Both the position numbers and the translations under genes were made by a program. This document shows, piece by piece, positions 1-8,408 of a stretch of DNA of 64,000 nucleotides. This stretch comes from Verrucomicrobiota bacterium (lineage in GTDB: Bacteria; Verrucomicrobiota; Verrucomicrobiia; Chthoniobacterales; Terrimicrobiaceae), in the NCBI GenBank assembly GCA_026398275.1, contig JAPLTF010000060.1, forward strand, positions 62,001 to 126,000. Reading direction: 5' to 3'. The notes under the pieces are model-generated. The model had not been told where the DNA came from, did no database searches, and was given only the letters and a program-made list of their open reading frames with translations. Every line of letters begins with the position of its first letter. The first letter of the stretch is position 1.

Positions 1-2
1 AT

Positions 3-449
3 AAAAAGAAAAAGTTCAACGGGCTCTCGCTGCGCTCGATCCAGGCGATCAAGGCGAGTCTGGATTCCGGCCTCACCCATGAGGTGCACCGCATGAACAG
101 CGGGCTGATCTACCTGACGATCAGCATCGCGGGCGGCCCGTATGTCGGGCTGCTCGGAACCGTCATGGGCGTCATGATCACGTTTGCGGTCATCGCCAAG
201 AGCGGAAACGTCGAGGTCAACTCGATCGCCCCCGGCATCGCCAGCGCCCTTCTCGCCACCGTCGCCGGCCTCCTCGTCGCCATCCCGGCGCTCTTCCTTT
301 ACAGCTACATCAACTCCCGGATCAAGGACGCCATCTCCGACATGAACCTCTTCATCGACGAGTTCATCACCAAGATGGCGGAGTTCTATCCCCCGAGCAA
401 CGAGGGCGGGGTCCCGGTGCGAAGGATGGAGGTCAGAGAGGACGCATGA
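3..449 (+). CDS. exbB: ExbB/TolQ/MotA-family proton channel subunit (5' end outside window)
   Basis: The reading frame is open to the left window edge, so only the C-terminal part is present, about 148 codons. The visible part holds two long hydrophobic segments with small residues (around the GLLGTVMGVMITF stretch and the LLATVAGLLVAIPALF stretch), which is the pore-forming TM2/TM3 signature of the MotA/TolQ/ExbB family. A short cytoplasmic tail follows. With ExbD it would form the inner-membrane proton-driven motor that energises TonB. The stop codon overlaps the exbD start by four bases (ATGA), which suggests translational coupling. An internal GTG at 84 could serve as a start but would remove the conserved upstream part, so I treat the gene as entering from the left. 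Confidence 0.9.
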   Translation, partial: KKKKFNGLSLRSIQAIKASLDSGLTHEVHRMNSGLIYLTISIAGGPYVGLLGTVMGVMITFAVIAKSGNVEVNSIAPGIASALLATVAGLLVAIPALFLYSYINSRIKDAISDMNLFIDEFITKMAEFYPPSNEGGVPVRRMEVREDA

Positions 450-847
450 CAGCCGGCGACGACAACAAGGGTTTCGACGACATCAACGTCACGCCGATGG
501 TGGACCTCTACCTCGTGCTCCTGCTGATCTTCATCATCATGACCACGGCTGGCGTGCAGGGGACGAAAGTCGATCTTCCCAAAGGCAGCAAGGCCCCGGC
601 CATCGGCGGCCCGAAGAGCAAGGCGGTCACGATCAACAACGAGGGCAAGGTCTTTCTCGATACCGTCCCGGTCTCGCTTCCGGAGCTGGAGGCCAAGCTG
701 AACGAATACAAGGCCAAGAACCCGGACTTTCCTGTGGTTGTGCGCGGCGACCGCGCCACCCAATACCAGATGGTCATGGACGCGCTCGATGTCATCGGCC
801 GCGTCGGCATCACACAGATCGGCCTCGCAACCCAGGGGCCGAAATAG
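446..847 (+). CDS. exbD: ExbD/TolR-family biopolymer transport protein
   Basis: A 133-residue protein with the family layout: a short cytoplasmic N-terminus, one membrane segment at about residues 18-38, and a periplasmic domain. Asp20, at the start of the membrane segment in the motif TPMVDLYLVLLLIF, is the conserved proton-carrying aspartate of ExbD/TolR. The periplasmic part (KVDLPKGSKAP, then a VVVRGDRATQYQMVMDALD region) matches the ExbD fold in which a C-terminal helix reports on registered time points of TonB action. The gene overlaps exbB by four bases and is followed three bases later by the TonB gene, so the three form one transcription unit. Confidence 0.93.
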   Translation: MTAGDDNKGFDDINVTPMVDLYLVLLLIFIIMTTAGVQGTKVDLPKGSKAPAIGGPKSKAVTINNEGKVFLDTVPVSLPELEAKLNEYKAKNPDFPVVVRGDRATQYQMVMDALDVIGRVGITQIGLATQGPK

Positions 848-850
848 ACC

Positions 851-1543
851 ATGGTTCTCGACGACGAAGAAGAGGAGGGGCTCACATTCCTCCAGAAGCA
901 CAGGATCAAGCTGATCGTGGCCGCTGTCGTCGTCGCTGGAGCCGGGGCATTTTTTGTGATGTCTCCCAAGGAGGCGGGGAAGAAGAAACCCACGATGACG
1001 ATGGTGAACATCATGCCTCCGCTTCCTCCGCCCCCGCCCCCCCCGCCGCCGCCGCCCAAGGAGCAGCCGCCGGAGCCGGAAACGGTGAAGGAAGAAAAGT
1101 TTGTGCCCGAGACTCCTCCCGAGCCCGTGGCGGCGGATCCCGAGCCCGCACCCATGGGGACCAATGTCCAGGGGGACGGCCCGGATGCGTTTGGCCTCGC
1201 CAAAGGGGGAGGGGGCGGAATGATCGGCGGCAGGGGCACGGGCAAGGGCGGCGGAGGCGGTTCCAAATACGGGCTCTACGCCGGACAGGTTCAGTCGCGC
1301 GTCGTCGATGCGCTGCGCAACCACAAGAAAACCCGCGCCGCGGCGCTCAATGTCAAAGTCCGCATCTGGCTCGACGCCACCGGGCGCGTCACCCGCGCCA
1401 CGATCTCCGGAACGTCTGGAAAGCCGGACGTCGACGCCGCGATCCGTGACGAAATTTTAACCGGACTGCAGTTGCAGAATCCCCCGCCGGAAGGCATGCC
1501 GATGCCAATCGTCATGCGACTTTCAGCGACACGGCCCAACTAA
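851..1543 (+). CDS. tonB: TonB-family energy transducer
   Basis: A 230-residue protein with an acidic N-terminus, one membrane anchor at about residues 19-37, a run of at least ten prolines followed by a Pro/Glu-rich linker (about 55-105), a glycine-rich segment (about 118-140), and a C-terminal TonB-like domain from about residue 145. The latter includes the VKVRIWLDATGRVTRATI strand pair and a C-terminal helix and strand. The proline-rich linker is the periplasm-spanning part expected of TonB. It directly follows exbB and exbD. The next gene is a porin, so the motor could energise an outer-membrane channel or a TonB-dependent receptor elsewhere. No such receptor is visible in this window. 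Confidence 0.88.
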   Translation: MVLDDEEEEGLTFLQKHRIKLIVAAVVVAGAGAFFVMSPKEAGKKKPTMTMVNIMPPLPPPPPPPPPPPKEQPPEPETVKEEKFVPETPPEPVAADPEPAPMGTNVQGDGPDAFGLAKGGGGGMIGGRGTGKGGGGGSKYGLYAGQVQSRVVDALRNHKKTRAAALNVKVRIWLDATGRVTRATISGTSGKPDVDAAIRDEILTGLQLQNPPPEGMPMPIVMRLSATRPN

Positions 1544-1547
1544 CTTC

Positions 1548-3956
1548 ATGAATTTCGCACATCTCACCCACCGCCGCGCCCCGCTCGCCGGACGACGACA
1601 GCTTCGCGCCGTTCTCATCCTTCTGACTTCATCCTTCATCCTTCAGGCTGCGGCATCCGGGGCCGATTACACGATCGCGCAGGTTGGCAAAAAGAACCGG
1701 ATCATTTTTGATTATCCCGCACCGACGCCGAGCCCGGCCGGGAAGCCCGAGAGCGGAACTCAGAAACCGGAAACCGCAGCTCCGACTCCGACGCCGATGC
1801 CCGCAACCCCTTCGCCGGCTCCCGATTCTCCGCGCCAAATCCAAGCGCCGGAACTAAAGCCGGCCGCCCTCGTTTCTCCGCAGCCTGCCGCGACGCCGGA
1901 GCCCGCGTCTTCGGCTTCCCAACTGCCGCCGCAGCCGACGCCACAGCCCATCCTTACCCCAGCCACGACCCCCGAGCCCACCCCGCTGGCTGTGGCCACG
2001 CCGGCTAAAGAAAAGGTTCTGCCACCTGCATCCGCGACCCCATCACCCGCCCAAGCGCCGGTGGCCGTCGCAACGCCATCTCCCGCGCCAGCGCCCGTCA
2101 CAAAGGCGCAGCCGACACCTCAACCACCGGCCCCGGTCGTCGAGAAGAGCCCCCCGATCGAAGGCCCGTTGCCGGTGGCATCCGGCCCTGCGGACGACGT
2201 CCTTTCCACGACGCCAAACCTGGCCCCATCGCCATCGGAGCCTGCCTCGCCATCGCAGAGCGTGACCATCAACCTCATCAACAAGCTCGTGCAGCGTGGA
2301 ATCCTGACCAAGGACGATGCGAAAGAAATGATTGTGCAGGCTCAGGCGGAGGCCGAAACCGCCCGCGCGCAAGCTCAGGCCGACATGTTTGCCGTTGCCC
2401 AGGTGGCGGCCGTCCAGGCGGCCTCCGACCAGTTTGCCGTGGCCCAGGCCCAGAGCGCCCCGGCCTCGCCGGACGACGTGCATGTCACCTACATTCCGGA
2501 GCCGGTCAAAATGCAGATCAAGGAGGAGATCAAGCTGGAGCTGGCCACCGAGCACGCCTCCACCAAGCTGTCCGGCAACATCCTGCTCCCCAAATGGGTG
2601 GACAAGGTCAATCCGTTCTTCGACTTCCGCATGAGGTATGAGGGCGACTCCTTCCCGAACGGCAACGATGCCACGGGGGCGTTCCCGAATTTCAACGCGA
2701 TCAATACCGGAGCGCCTTTCGATACGACCGGCAACCAGTTTGCTCCCCAGCTGAATGCCGACCAGAATCGCAACCAGTTCCGCCTCCGTGCCCGCTTCGG
2801 GGCGGACATCAACATGGGCGAGAACTTCACCTCGGGGTTCCGCGTGGCCACCGGCCAGAACAACTCGCCGGTCTCCACCAACCAGAGCATGGGGTATGCA
2901 AACGGGCAGGGCGGAAACTTCAGCAAGTATGCCATCTGGCTCGACCGGGCGTTCCTGCGTTACGATCTTCCGCTCAACGACAAGCCGTTTTTCACCGCGT
3001 GGGCGGGACGGTTTGACAACCCGTTCTTCTCGACCCGCCTGATCTGGGACGAGGATCTGGGCTTCGACGGCGGCGCCATGAAGCTCCAGTATGAGGTGCT
3101 GCCCGGCCTGACGCCGTTCGTCACCGGAGGGGCCTTCGTGGTTTACAACACCGACTTCAACTTCTCGTCGAACCAGCCGGCCAAGTTCAAGAGCTACGAC
3201 AAATACCTCTACGCCATCCAGGGCGGGCTCGAGTGGAAGCCGACCGAGGACTGGAAACTGAAGGTCGCCGCCTCGTATTACTATTTCAAAAACATCGAGG
3301 GAAAACTCTCGACTCCGTATGCGCCGCAGACCGTCAACGATGCCAGCGACACCGACAACAGCCGGCCTTCGTTTGCCCAGAAGGGCAATACCTACATGGC
3401 CATCCGCAACATCATCCCGGATGCCAGCAACGACTACGGCGCGATCAACCAGTGGCAATACTACGGGCTCGCCACAAAATTCGAGGAGCTCGCCGTCACC
3501 GCGCGAATCGATTACAACGGCTTCGAGCCGGTCCAGATCTCGCTCATCGGGGAGTTTGTTCAGAACATCGCCTACAACAAAAGCGCCATCAATCTCATCG
3601 CGGTTAACAACCGCGGCCCGATCGACTCCACCGAACTCTACGCCGTCGGGCCCTACGACGGCGACCCGACCGCCTGGTCGGTCGAGCTGAAGTTCGGCAC
3701 GCCCTCGCTCTCCAAGCGCTGGGATTGGTCGGTGGATGTCGGCTACCGCTGGATCGGCTCGGATGCGGTCGTCGACGGGTTCAACGACTCCGACTTCGGC
3801 CTTGGCGGCACGAACATGAAGGGCTTCACCGTCGGCGGCTACCTCGCCCTCTCGCAAAACGTTTACGTCTCCCTGCGCTGGATGGGCGCGGACAGCATCG
3901 CGGGACCGGCCTACAAGACCAACATCATCCAATTCGACATCAACTCGAAGTTCTGA
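1548..3956 (+). CDS. Putative outer-membrane porin with proline-rich N-terminal extension
   Basis: An 802-residue protein. A signal peptide is visible around residues 20-38 (LRAVLILLTSSFILQAAASG). Residues about 55-220 are an unusual Pro/Thr/Ala-rich low-complexity stretch with repeated PTP/TPAP motifs. Next is a predicted helical segment (about 240-300, with INKLVQRGILTKDDAKEMI) and then a long barrel-like domain of alternating aromatic/polar strands to the C-terminal phenylalanine, a typical BAM recognition end. The helical motif before the barrel is common in the Porin_5-type putative porins of Verrucomicrobiota and relatives. I infer that the proline-rich part spans the periplasm or binds cell wall. 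It lies four bases behind tonB and is probably co-transcribed with it. The substrate is unknown. Confidence 0.8.
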   Translation: MNFAHLTHRRAPLAGRRQLRAVLILLTSSFILQAAASGADYTIAQVGKKNRIIFDYPAPTPSPAGKPESGTQKPETAAPTPTPMPATPSPAPDSPRQIQAPELKPAALVSPQPAATPEPASSASQLPPQPTPQPILTPATTPEPTPLAVATPAKEKVLPPASATPSPAQAPVAVATPSPAPAPVTKAQPTPQPPAPVVEKSPPIEGPLPVASGPADDVLSTTPNLAPSPSEPASPSQSVTINLINKLVQRGILTKDDAKEMIVQAQAEAETARAQAQADMFAVAQVAAVQAASDQFAVAQAQSAPASPDDVHVTYIPEPVKMQIKEEIKLELATEHASTKLSGNILLPKWVDKVNPFFDFRMRYEGDSFPNGNDATGAFPNFNAINTGAPFDTTGNQFAPQLNADQNRNQFRLRARFGADINMGENFTSGFRVATGQNNSPVSTNQSMGYANGQGGNFSKYAIWLDRAFLRYDLPLNDKPFFTAWAGRFDNPFFSTRLIWDEDLGFDGGAMKLQYEVLPGLTPFVTGGAFVVYNTDFNFSSNQPAKFKSYDKYLYAIQGGLEWKPTEDWKLKVAASYYYFKNIEGKLSTPYAPQTVNDASDTDNSRPSFAQKGNTYMAIRNIIPDASNDYGAINQWQYYGLATKFEELAVTARIDYNGFEPVQISLIGEFVQNIAYNKSAINLIAVNNRGPIDSTELYAVGPYDGDPTAWSVELKFGTPSLSKRWDWSVDVGYRWIGSDAVVDGFNDSDFGLGGTNMKGFTVGGYLALSQNVYVSLRWMGADSIAGPAYKTNIIQFDINSKF

Positions 3957-3958
3957 AC

Positions 3959-4753
3959 ATGAAAACGACCCAAGATATCGGGACAGGTGCCGTGGAGCAG
4001 GCGTCCCGCCTGCTGTCTCTCCAGCAACCAGGCAGCCGGGACGGCCGCCCCACGTCCAAACACAAAAGGAACTTTGCGTCCTTCGGGTCCGCAGGAAACA
4101 TTCTGCGGCGAGCCGTCGTTCTCGCGATTGCGCTGGCCGCCCCGCTCCACGCCGCCGAAGAGAACACGGTCGAAACCAAACTCCGCGAAGCGCTCCGCGA
4201 CACGATGCTCAAACTCCGCGACGCCCAAGGCCAGATCGCAACCGCCCAGGCCGCCCAGATCGCCGCCGAGGAGAAAATCAAGGAGCTCACCGCCAAGAAC
4301 GAATCGCTGAACAAGGACCTGATCGCGGAGCGCAACACGTCCACGAACATGATCTCCGAGCTCAACACCAAATTGGAGGAAAGGGGCACCGTGATCACAA
4401 GCCTTCAGGCCAAGGTCGAAAAATGGAAGAAGTCGTATTCCGAAATCACCGCGTTCGCCGCGCACAAGGAAGCCGAGCGCGCGAAGTATCAGGACAAATC
4501 GATAAAGCTCGAACGGCAGGTCGCGAACCAGCAGGTGAAAAATCTGGAAATGTATAAGGCCGGGATGGACACTCTCAACCGCTATGAGAAATTCGGTCTC
4601 GGCGATGCGATCCTTGCCAGGGAGCCGTTCGTGGGGACCACAAAGGTCAAATTTGAAAACCTGATCCAGGATCAGGCGGACAAACTCACCGACGCCCGCA
4701 TCCAGCCGGAAAAAACCGAAACCAAACCGCAAGCCGCCGGCCCCCAGGGCTGA
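3959..4753 (+). CDS. Periplasmic coiled-coil protein with repeat-derived N-terminus
   Basis: A 264-residue protein starting two bases after the porin stop. Its hydrophobic signal-like segment (RRAVVLAIALAAPLHAA) lies unusually deep, at about residues 50-66. The preceding 48 codons are translated from what looks like a dispersed palindromic repeat (bases 3990-4060, containing GCAGGCGTCCCGCCTGC). The mature part is almost entirely charged heptad-like helix (about 70-205), typical of a periplasmic coiled coil, and ends in a short region without hydrophobicity. The function is unknown. Placement between a porin and a SurA/PpiC-like protein suggests a role in outer-membrane protein handling. The true start may lie downstream, but I see no convincing in-frame ATG before the signal sequence. 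Confidence 0.65.
   Translation: MKTTQDIGTGAVEQASRLLSLQQPGSRDGRPTSKHKRNFASFGSAGNILRRAVVLAIALAAPLHAAEENTVETKLREALRDTMLKLRDAQGQIATAQAAQIAAEEKIKELTAKNESLNKDLIAERNTSTNMISELNTKLEERGTVITSLQAKVEKWKKSYSEITAFAAHKEAERAKYQDKSIKLERQVANQQVKNLEMYKAGMDTLNRYEKFGLGDAILAREPFVGTTKVKFENLIQDQADKLTDARIQPEKTETKPQAAGPQG
3990..4060 (+). repeat. Dispersed palindromic repeat inside a reading frame
   Basis: The stretch holds a perfect inverted repeat AGCAGGCGTCCCGCCTGCT followed by a second GC-rich arm pair (GGCAGCCGGGACGGCCGCC). The style is that of short extragenic repeats with alternating GCAGGC/GCCTGC arms seen between genes in Verrucomicrobiota and Planctomycetes (recollection, not a search). It lies within the first codons of the coiled-coil gene and adds no stop codon in that frame. 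Confidence 0.55.
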
Positions 4754-4761
4754 AAATATTT

Positions 4762-5664
4762 ATGTCGTATCCCACCATCCTCCGCCGTCTCCTCCACACA
4801 TTCCTCGCCCCGCTGATCCTGGCTGCCCCGCTGGCCCGCGCCGCCGATGATGTCATCGCGCGGGTTGGCGACCAGGAGATCAAGGCCACCCAAGTCACCC
4901 CATATCTGGACAACCTCACCGAATCGGATCGCGCGGCCCTCTTGAAGAATCCCGCCGCGTTGAGCCAGGCGGTTCGCACGCTCATCCTCCAACAGATCCT
5001 GCTGAAGGAGGCGATCGCAACAGGATGGGATAAAACCCCCGAGGTCGCGGAGCAGCTCGAACGTCTCCGGCAGGGGGCGATCGCCGAGACCTACCTCCAA
5101 TCGATCGCCAAAGTTCCGGAGGGATACCCTTCGGAGGAAGAAATTAAAACGGTTTACGAGGCCCGGAAATCCGACCTCCAGGTCCCGACGCAAATCCGAC
5201 TCGCCCAGATTTTTATCGCGGCTCCAAAAGATGCTCCCAAAGACGCTCAGGACAAGGCGAAGACGCGGATCGAGGACGTCGCGAAGGCCGTGAAGGCCGG
5301 GGACTTTGCCGCTGTCGCCAGGGACAAAAGCGAGGAGCGCGAGACCGCCTCCCGCGGGGGTGAGGTCGGATGGCTGGCCGAAACCCAGATCCAGCCGGAG
5401 ATCCGCTCCAAGGTCACATCGCTGTCGAAAGGATCTGTCACCGAGCCGATCCGCCTTGCGGACGGATGGTATGTCGTCAAGGTGCTTGAGGTCAAAGAGG
5501 CCCACACGGCCACCCTCGACGAGGTGAAGGACCAACTCGTCAAGCTCCTCCGCACCGAGCGTGCCCGCGCAAACCGTGAGGCCTACCTCGCCAAGCTCCA
5601 GCAGCAAAGCCCGATCGCCCTCGACGAACTCGGCCTCTCCAAACTTCTGGGGAATAAAAAGTAG
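4762..5664 (+). CDS. SurA/PpiC-type peptidyl-prolyl cis-trans isomerase
   Basis: A 300-residue secreted protein. A signal peptide covers about residues 1-26 (hydrophobic core LAPLILAAPLARA). A SurA-like N-terminal helical chaperone region follows (about 30-135, opening with the family motif VIARVGDQEIKA), then one parvulin domain (about 140-240) with the QIRLAQIFI strand, the GGEVGWLAETQI loop and the DGWYVVKVLE strand, and a C-terminal helix. It likely assists folding of outer-membrane proteins such as the porin three genes upstream. It follows the coiled-coil gene by eight bases and seems to be the last gene of the exbB operon. Confidence 0.88.
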   Translation: MSYPTILRRLLHTFLAPLILAAPLARAADDVIARVGDQEIKATQVTPYLDNLTESDRAALLKNPAALSQAVRTLILQQILLKEAIATGWDKTPEVAEQLERLRQGAIAETYLQSIAKVPEGYPSEEEIKTVYEARKSDLQVPTQIRLAQIFIAAPKDAPKDAQDKAKTRIEDVAKAVKAGDFAAVARDKSEERETASRGGEVGWLAETQIQPEIRSKVTSLSKGSVTEPIRLADGWYVVKVLEVKEAHTATLDEVKDQLVKLLRTERARANREAYLAKLQQQSPIALDELGLSKLLGNKK

Positions 5665-5729
5665 TCCGAGCCCTTCCTGCGGGAGGGCGACAGCGTTCTT
5701 CCGTGCCCTGCGATTTATATTTAGAATAA

Positions 5730-5743
5730 GTCTTGATAAAGAC
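5730..5743 (+). promoter_or_regulatory. Inverted repeat at the fur-suf promoter (candidate operator)
   Basis: A perfect 5-bp inverted repeat GTCTT-GATA-AAGAC lies 25 bases before the Fur-type gene, directly downstream of an AT-rich stretch (TTTATATTTAGAAT, 5714-5727) that could hold the -10 element. Position and symmetry suit an autoregulatory site for the first gene of the operon. Assignment to that regulator is an inference. Confidence 0.4.
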
Positions 5744-5768
5744 AATTTGGGCGGTAGGTTCCCCCATC

Positions 5769-6200
5769 ATGACGAAGCAACCGCCGGCCATTCCCGGGTA
5801 TGAGGAGAGGATCAGCCACAGCGGGCACCGCCTCACCCCGCAGAGGCGCGAGGTTTATGACGTGCTGCTGGCGGAGCGGGACCATCCGACGGCGACGGAG
5901 GTCTTTTTGCGGGCGAAGAAGAAGATCCCCGGCATCTCGCTGGCGACGGTCTACAACTGCCTGGAGACGCTGGTGGATTGCGGGCTGGCGAAGCAGGTCA
6001 ATGTGGACCGCGATGCCACGCGGTATTGCCCGAACCTGAACGAGCACGGGCATTTCATCTGCGAGCGCTGCGGCAAGGTCCATGATGTCCCGGTCGCCAA
6101 GGGCGCGAGGTCGGGGCAGCTCTGGCAGCTCCCGAAGAATTTTTCCATCATCCAGACGGAATTCACCGTGCGCGGTCTCTGTCCGGATTGCCAAGCCTGA
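5769..6200 (+). CDS. Fur-family metalloregulator, first gene of the suf operon
   Basis: A 143-residue protein with the Fur layout: an N-terminal winged-helix domain (about 12-85, with the [12 protein letters not shown] helix and the [15 protein letters not shown] recognition helix) and a C-terminal dimerisation domain with the histidine-rich metal strand [11 protein letters not shown]. Two CxxC pairs (Cys98/Cys101 and Cys138/Cys141) would bind a structural zinc. I chose the ATG at 5769. An in-frame TTG at 5733 would add 12 residues but would overlap the putative operator. Its position directly before sufC suggests that it controls Fe-S cluster assembly in response to iron or peroxide. It could be of the Fur or PerR subtype, which cannot be settled from sequence alone. 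Confidence 0.88.
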   Translation: MTKQPPAIPGYEERISHSGHRLTPQRREVYDVLLAERDHPTATEVFLRAKKKIPGISLATVYNCLETLVDCGLAKQVNVDRDATRYCPNLNEHGHFICERCGKVHDVPVAKGARSGQLWQLPKNFSIIQTEFTVRGLCPDCQA

Positions 6201-6211
6201 AACCCAATCAC

Positions 6212-6970
6212 ATGTCACTCAACATACAAAACCTGCACGCCAACATCGGCGACCGCGAAATCCTGCGCGGTCTCAACCTCGAAGTCCCGAAGGGGGAAGT
6301 CCACGCCATCATGGGAAAGAACGGCTCTGGCAAAAGCACTCTCGCCAAGGTGATGGCGGGGCATCCGGATTACGATGTCACCGCTGGCGCGGTGATGCTC
6401 GACGACGTGGCGCTTTTTGACATGGCGGAGCCCGATGAGCGCGCGAGGGCAGGGCTCTTCGTCGCGTTCCAATATCCGATGGAGGTGCCGGGCGTTTCGA
6501 TCGCGAACTTCATCCGCGCCGCCCGGCAGGCGGCGCTTCCCGCTGGCGGGGAGCTGGACGCTGTCGAATACTACGAGGAGCTTTACGCCAAGATGGATTC
6601 GCTGAAGATCCCGCGCAACTTCACCTCCCGCGCGGTCAATGAGGGGTTCTCTGGCGGGGAAAAGAAGCGCTGCGAAATTTTGCAGCTGGCGATGCTGGCT
6701 CCGAAATATGCCGTGCTCGACGAGACCGACAGCGGGCTCGACATCGACGCGCTGAAAATCGTGTCCGATGGGGTCAACGCCCTGCGATCGCCGGATCGCG
6801 GATTTCTGGTGATCACCCACTACCAGCGGCTTTTGGACTATATCGTTCCGGATGTCGTCCACGTGATGGTCGAGGGCCGGATCGTCCTCAGCGGGGACAA
6901 GGACCTCGCGCTCAAGCTTGAGGCCGAGGGATACGACTGGGTCGAAAAAGAGATTCTCGCAAACGCCTGA
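6212..6970 (+). CDS. sufC: SufC, Fe-S cluster assembly ATPase
   Basis: A 252-residue ABC-type ATPase. Walker A is GKNGSGKST (about 35-43), the Q-loop region is [11 protein letters not shown], the ABC signature is the SufC-specific [13 protein letters not shown], and Walker B is [12 protein letters not shown]. The EKKR signature and the PMEVPGV Q-loop are diagnostic of SufC rather than of transporter ATPases. It forms the SufBC2D scaffold with the next two genes. The ATG at 6212 begins the conserved [14 protein letters not shown] at 6188 overlapping fur is less likely. One base separates its stop from the sufB ATG. Confidence 0.96.
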   Translation: MSLNIQNLHANIGDREILRGLNLEVPKGEVHAIMGKNGSGKSTLAKVMAGHPDYDVTAGAVMLDDVALFDMAEPDERARAGLFVAFQYPMEVPGVSIANFIRAARQAALPAGGELDAVEYYEELYAKMDSLKIPRNFTSRAVNEGFSGGEKKRCEILQLAMLAPKYAVLDETDSGLDIDALKIVSDGVNALRSPDRGFLVITHYQRLLDYIVPDVVHVMVEGRIVLSGDKDLALKLEAEGYDWVEKEILANA

Positions 6971-6971
6971 C

Positions 6972-8384
6972 ATGAATACCGAAACCAAACCTGATTTGAA
7001 CATCGACCGCTCGGTCGGCGACTTCAGCTACGACGTCGACTACGAGTTCGATGCCGGGCTCGGGCTGACCGAGAGGACGATCGACTACATCAGCGATGTC
7101 AAAAAGGACCCGGATTGGATTCGTGAATTCCGGAAGGACGCGCTGCGGAAGTTTGAATCCATGCCGATGCCGACCCACTGGGCGAGCCACGACCTGGACA
7201 ACATCATCTTCGAGAACATCCGCTACTACCTGTCCCAGGGAACCGCGCCGAAGCGCTCGTGGGATGACGTCCCGGCCGATGTGAAGCGCACGTTCGAGCG
7301 GCTCGGAATCCCGGAGCAGGAAAGGAAATTCCTCGCCGGGGTGGAGGCCCAGTTCGACAGCGAGGCGGCGTATTCCAACATCAAGGCCGCGGTCGGCGCT
7401 CAGGGCGTGATCTTTGTGGGATCGACCGATGGGCTGCAGAAGCACCCGGAGATTTTTCGCAAGTGGTTCGGCAAGGTCATCCCGACCGGGGACAACAAGT
7501 TCAGCGCGCTGAACAGCGCGGTCTTTTCGGGCGGCTCATTCATCTACATCCCGCCGGGCGTGAAGGTGAAGCATCCGCTTCAGGCCTACTTCCGGATCAA
7601 CGCCGAGAACTTCGGGCAGTTCGAGCGGACGCTGATCATCGCGGATGAGGGCAGCGAGGTCATGTATATGGAGGGCTGCACCGCGCCGAAATTCGAGACC
7701 TCGACGCTGCACAGCGCGGTCGTCGAACTCGTCGCGCTCAAGGGTGCCAAGATCCAGTATATCACCGTCCAGAACTGGTCGGCGAATGTCTTCAACCTTG
7801 TCACCAAGCGAGGGCTCGCCCACGAGGACGCCGAAATCAAGTGGATCGACTGCAACATCGGCTCGCGACTCACGATGAAATATCCGGGCGTGATCATGAA
7901 GGGCCGCAGGGCCCGCGGCGAGGTGATCTCGATCGCGCTCGCCGGCGACGGGCAGCACCAGGACACCGGCGCGAAGATGGTGCATGCCGCCGACGACACC
8001 ACGAGCAACATCGTTTCGAAGAGCATCAGCCTCGGCAAGGGCCGCTCCACCTACCGCGGACTGGTGCAGATCGGACGCCACCTCAAGGGCTGCAGGAACA
8101 ACACCGAGTGCGACGCGCTTCTCATCAACACCGAGAGCCGCACGGATACCTACCCGGCGATTACGATCCGTGGCAAAGAAAACGCCAGCCAGCACGAGGC
8201 GTCGGTCAGCAAGATCAACGCGGAGCAGATCTTCTACATGCAGCAACGCGGGATCCCGAAGGCCGCCGCGATGAGTCTCGCGGTCAACGGGTTTGTCAAC
8301 GATCTGGTGCAGCAGTTCCCGATGGAATACTCGGTCGAGCTGAAGCGGCTGATCGATCTGGAAATGGAAGGTTCGGTCGGTTGA
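6972..8384 (+). CDS. sufB: SufB, Fe-S cluster scaffold protein
   Basis: A 470-residue protein that matches the length and motifs of Suf[15 protein letters not shown] and MPTHWAS near the N-terminus, [20 protein letters not shown] in the middle, the MYMEGCTAP cysteine motif, and the C-terminal beta-helix with [26 protein letters not shown] and FYMQQRGIP. It builds nascent Fe-S clusters in the SufBC2D complex. The start at 6972 directly follows sufC. Confidence 0.97.
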   Translation: MNTETKPDLNIDRSVGDFSYDVDYEFDAGLGLTERTIDYISDVKKDPDWIREFRKDALRKFESMPMPTHWASHDLDNIIFENIRYYLSQGTAPKRSWDDVPADVKRTFERLGIPEQERKFLAGVEAQFDSEAAYSNIKAAVGAQGVIFVGSTDGLQKHPEIFRKWFGKVIPTGDNKFSALNSAVFSGGSFIYIPPGVKVKHPLQAYFRINAENFGQFERTLIIADEGSEVMYMEGCTAPKFETSTLHSAVVELVALKGAKIQYITVQNWSANVFNLVTKRGLAHEDAEIKWIDCNIGSRLTMKYPGVIMKGRRARGEVISIALAGDGQHQDTGAKMVHAADDTTSNIVSKSISLGKGRSTYRGLVQIGRHLKGCRNNTECDALLINTESRTDTYPAITIRGKENASQHEASVSKINAEQIFYMQQRGIPKAAAMSLAVNGFVNDLVQQFPMEYSVELKRLIDLEMEGSVG

Positions 8385-8408
8385 CCCCGGCCGGGAAAAT
8401 TTGCGATC

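Noticed and set aside
386-1324. A 312-codon minus-strand frame opposite exbD/tonB
   Set aside because: Its composition (Arg, His, Gly runs) is the mirror of the proline/glycine-rich TonB linker. No protein-like pattern is visible.
2043-3932. A 629-codon minus-strand frame antisense to the porin
   Set aside because: It has no recognisable motif. The plus-strand frame has a signal peptide and barrel pattern and fits the operon spacing.
6188-6211. TTG start for sufC overlapping fur
   Set aside because: The family N-terminus begins at the ATG at 6212. The extra eight residues have no counterpart in SufC.
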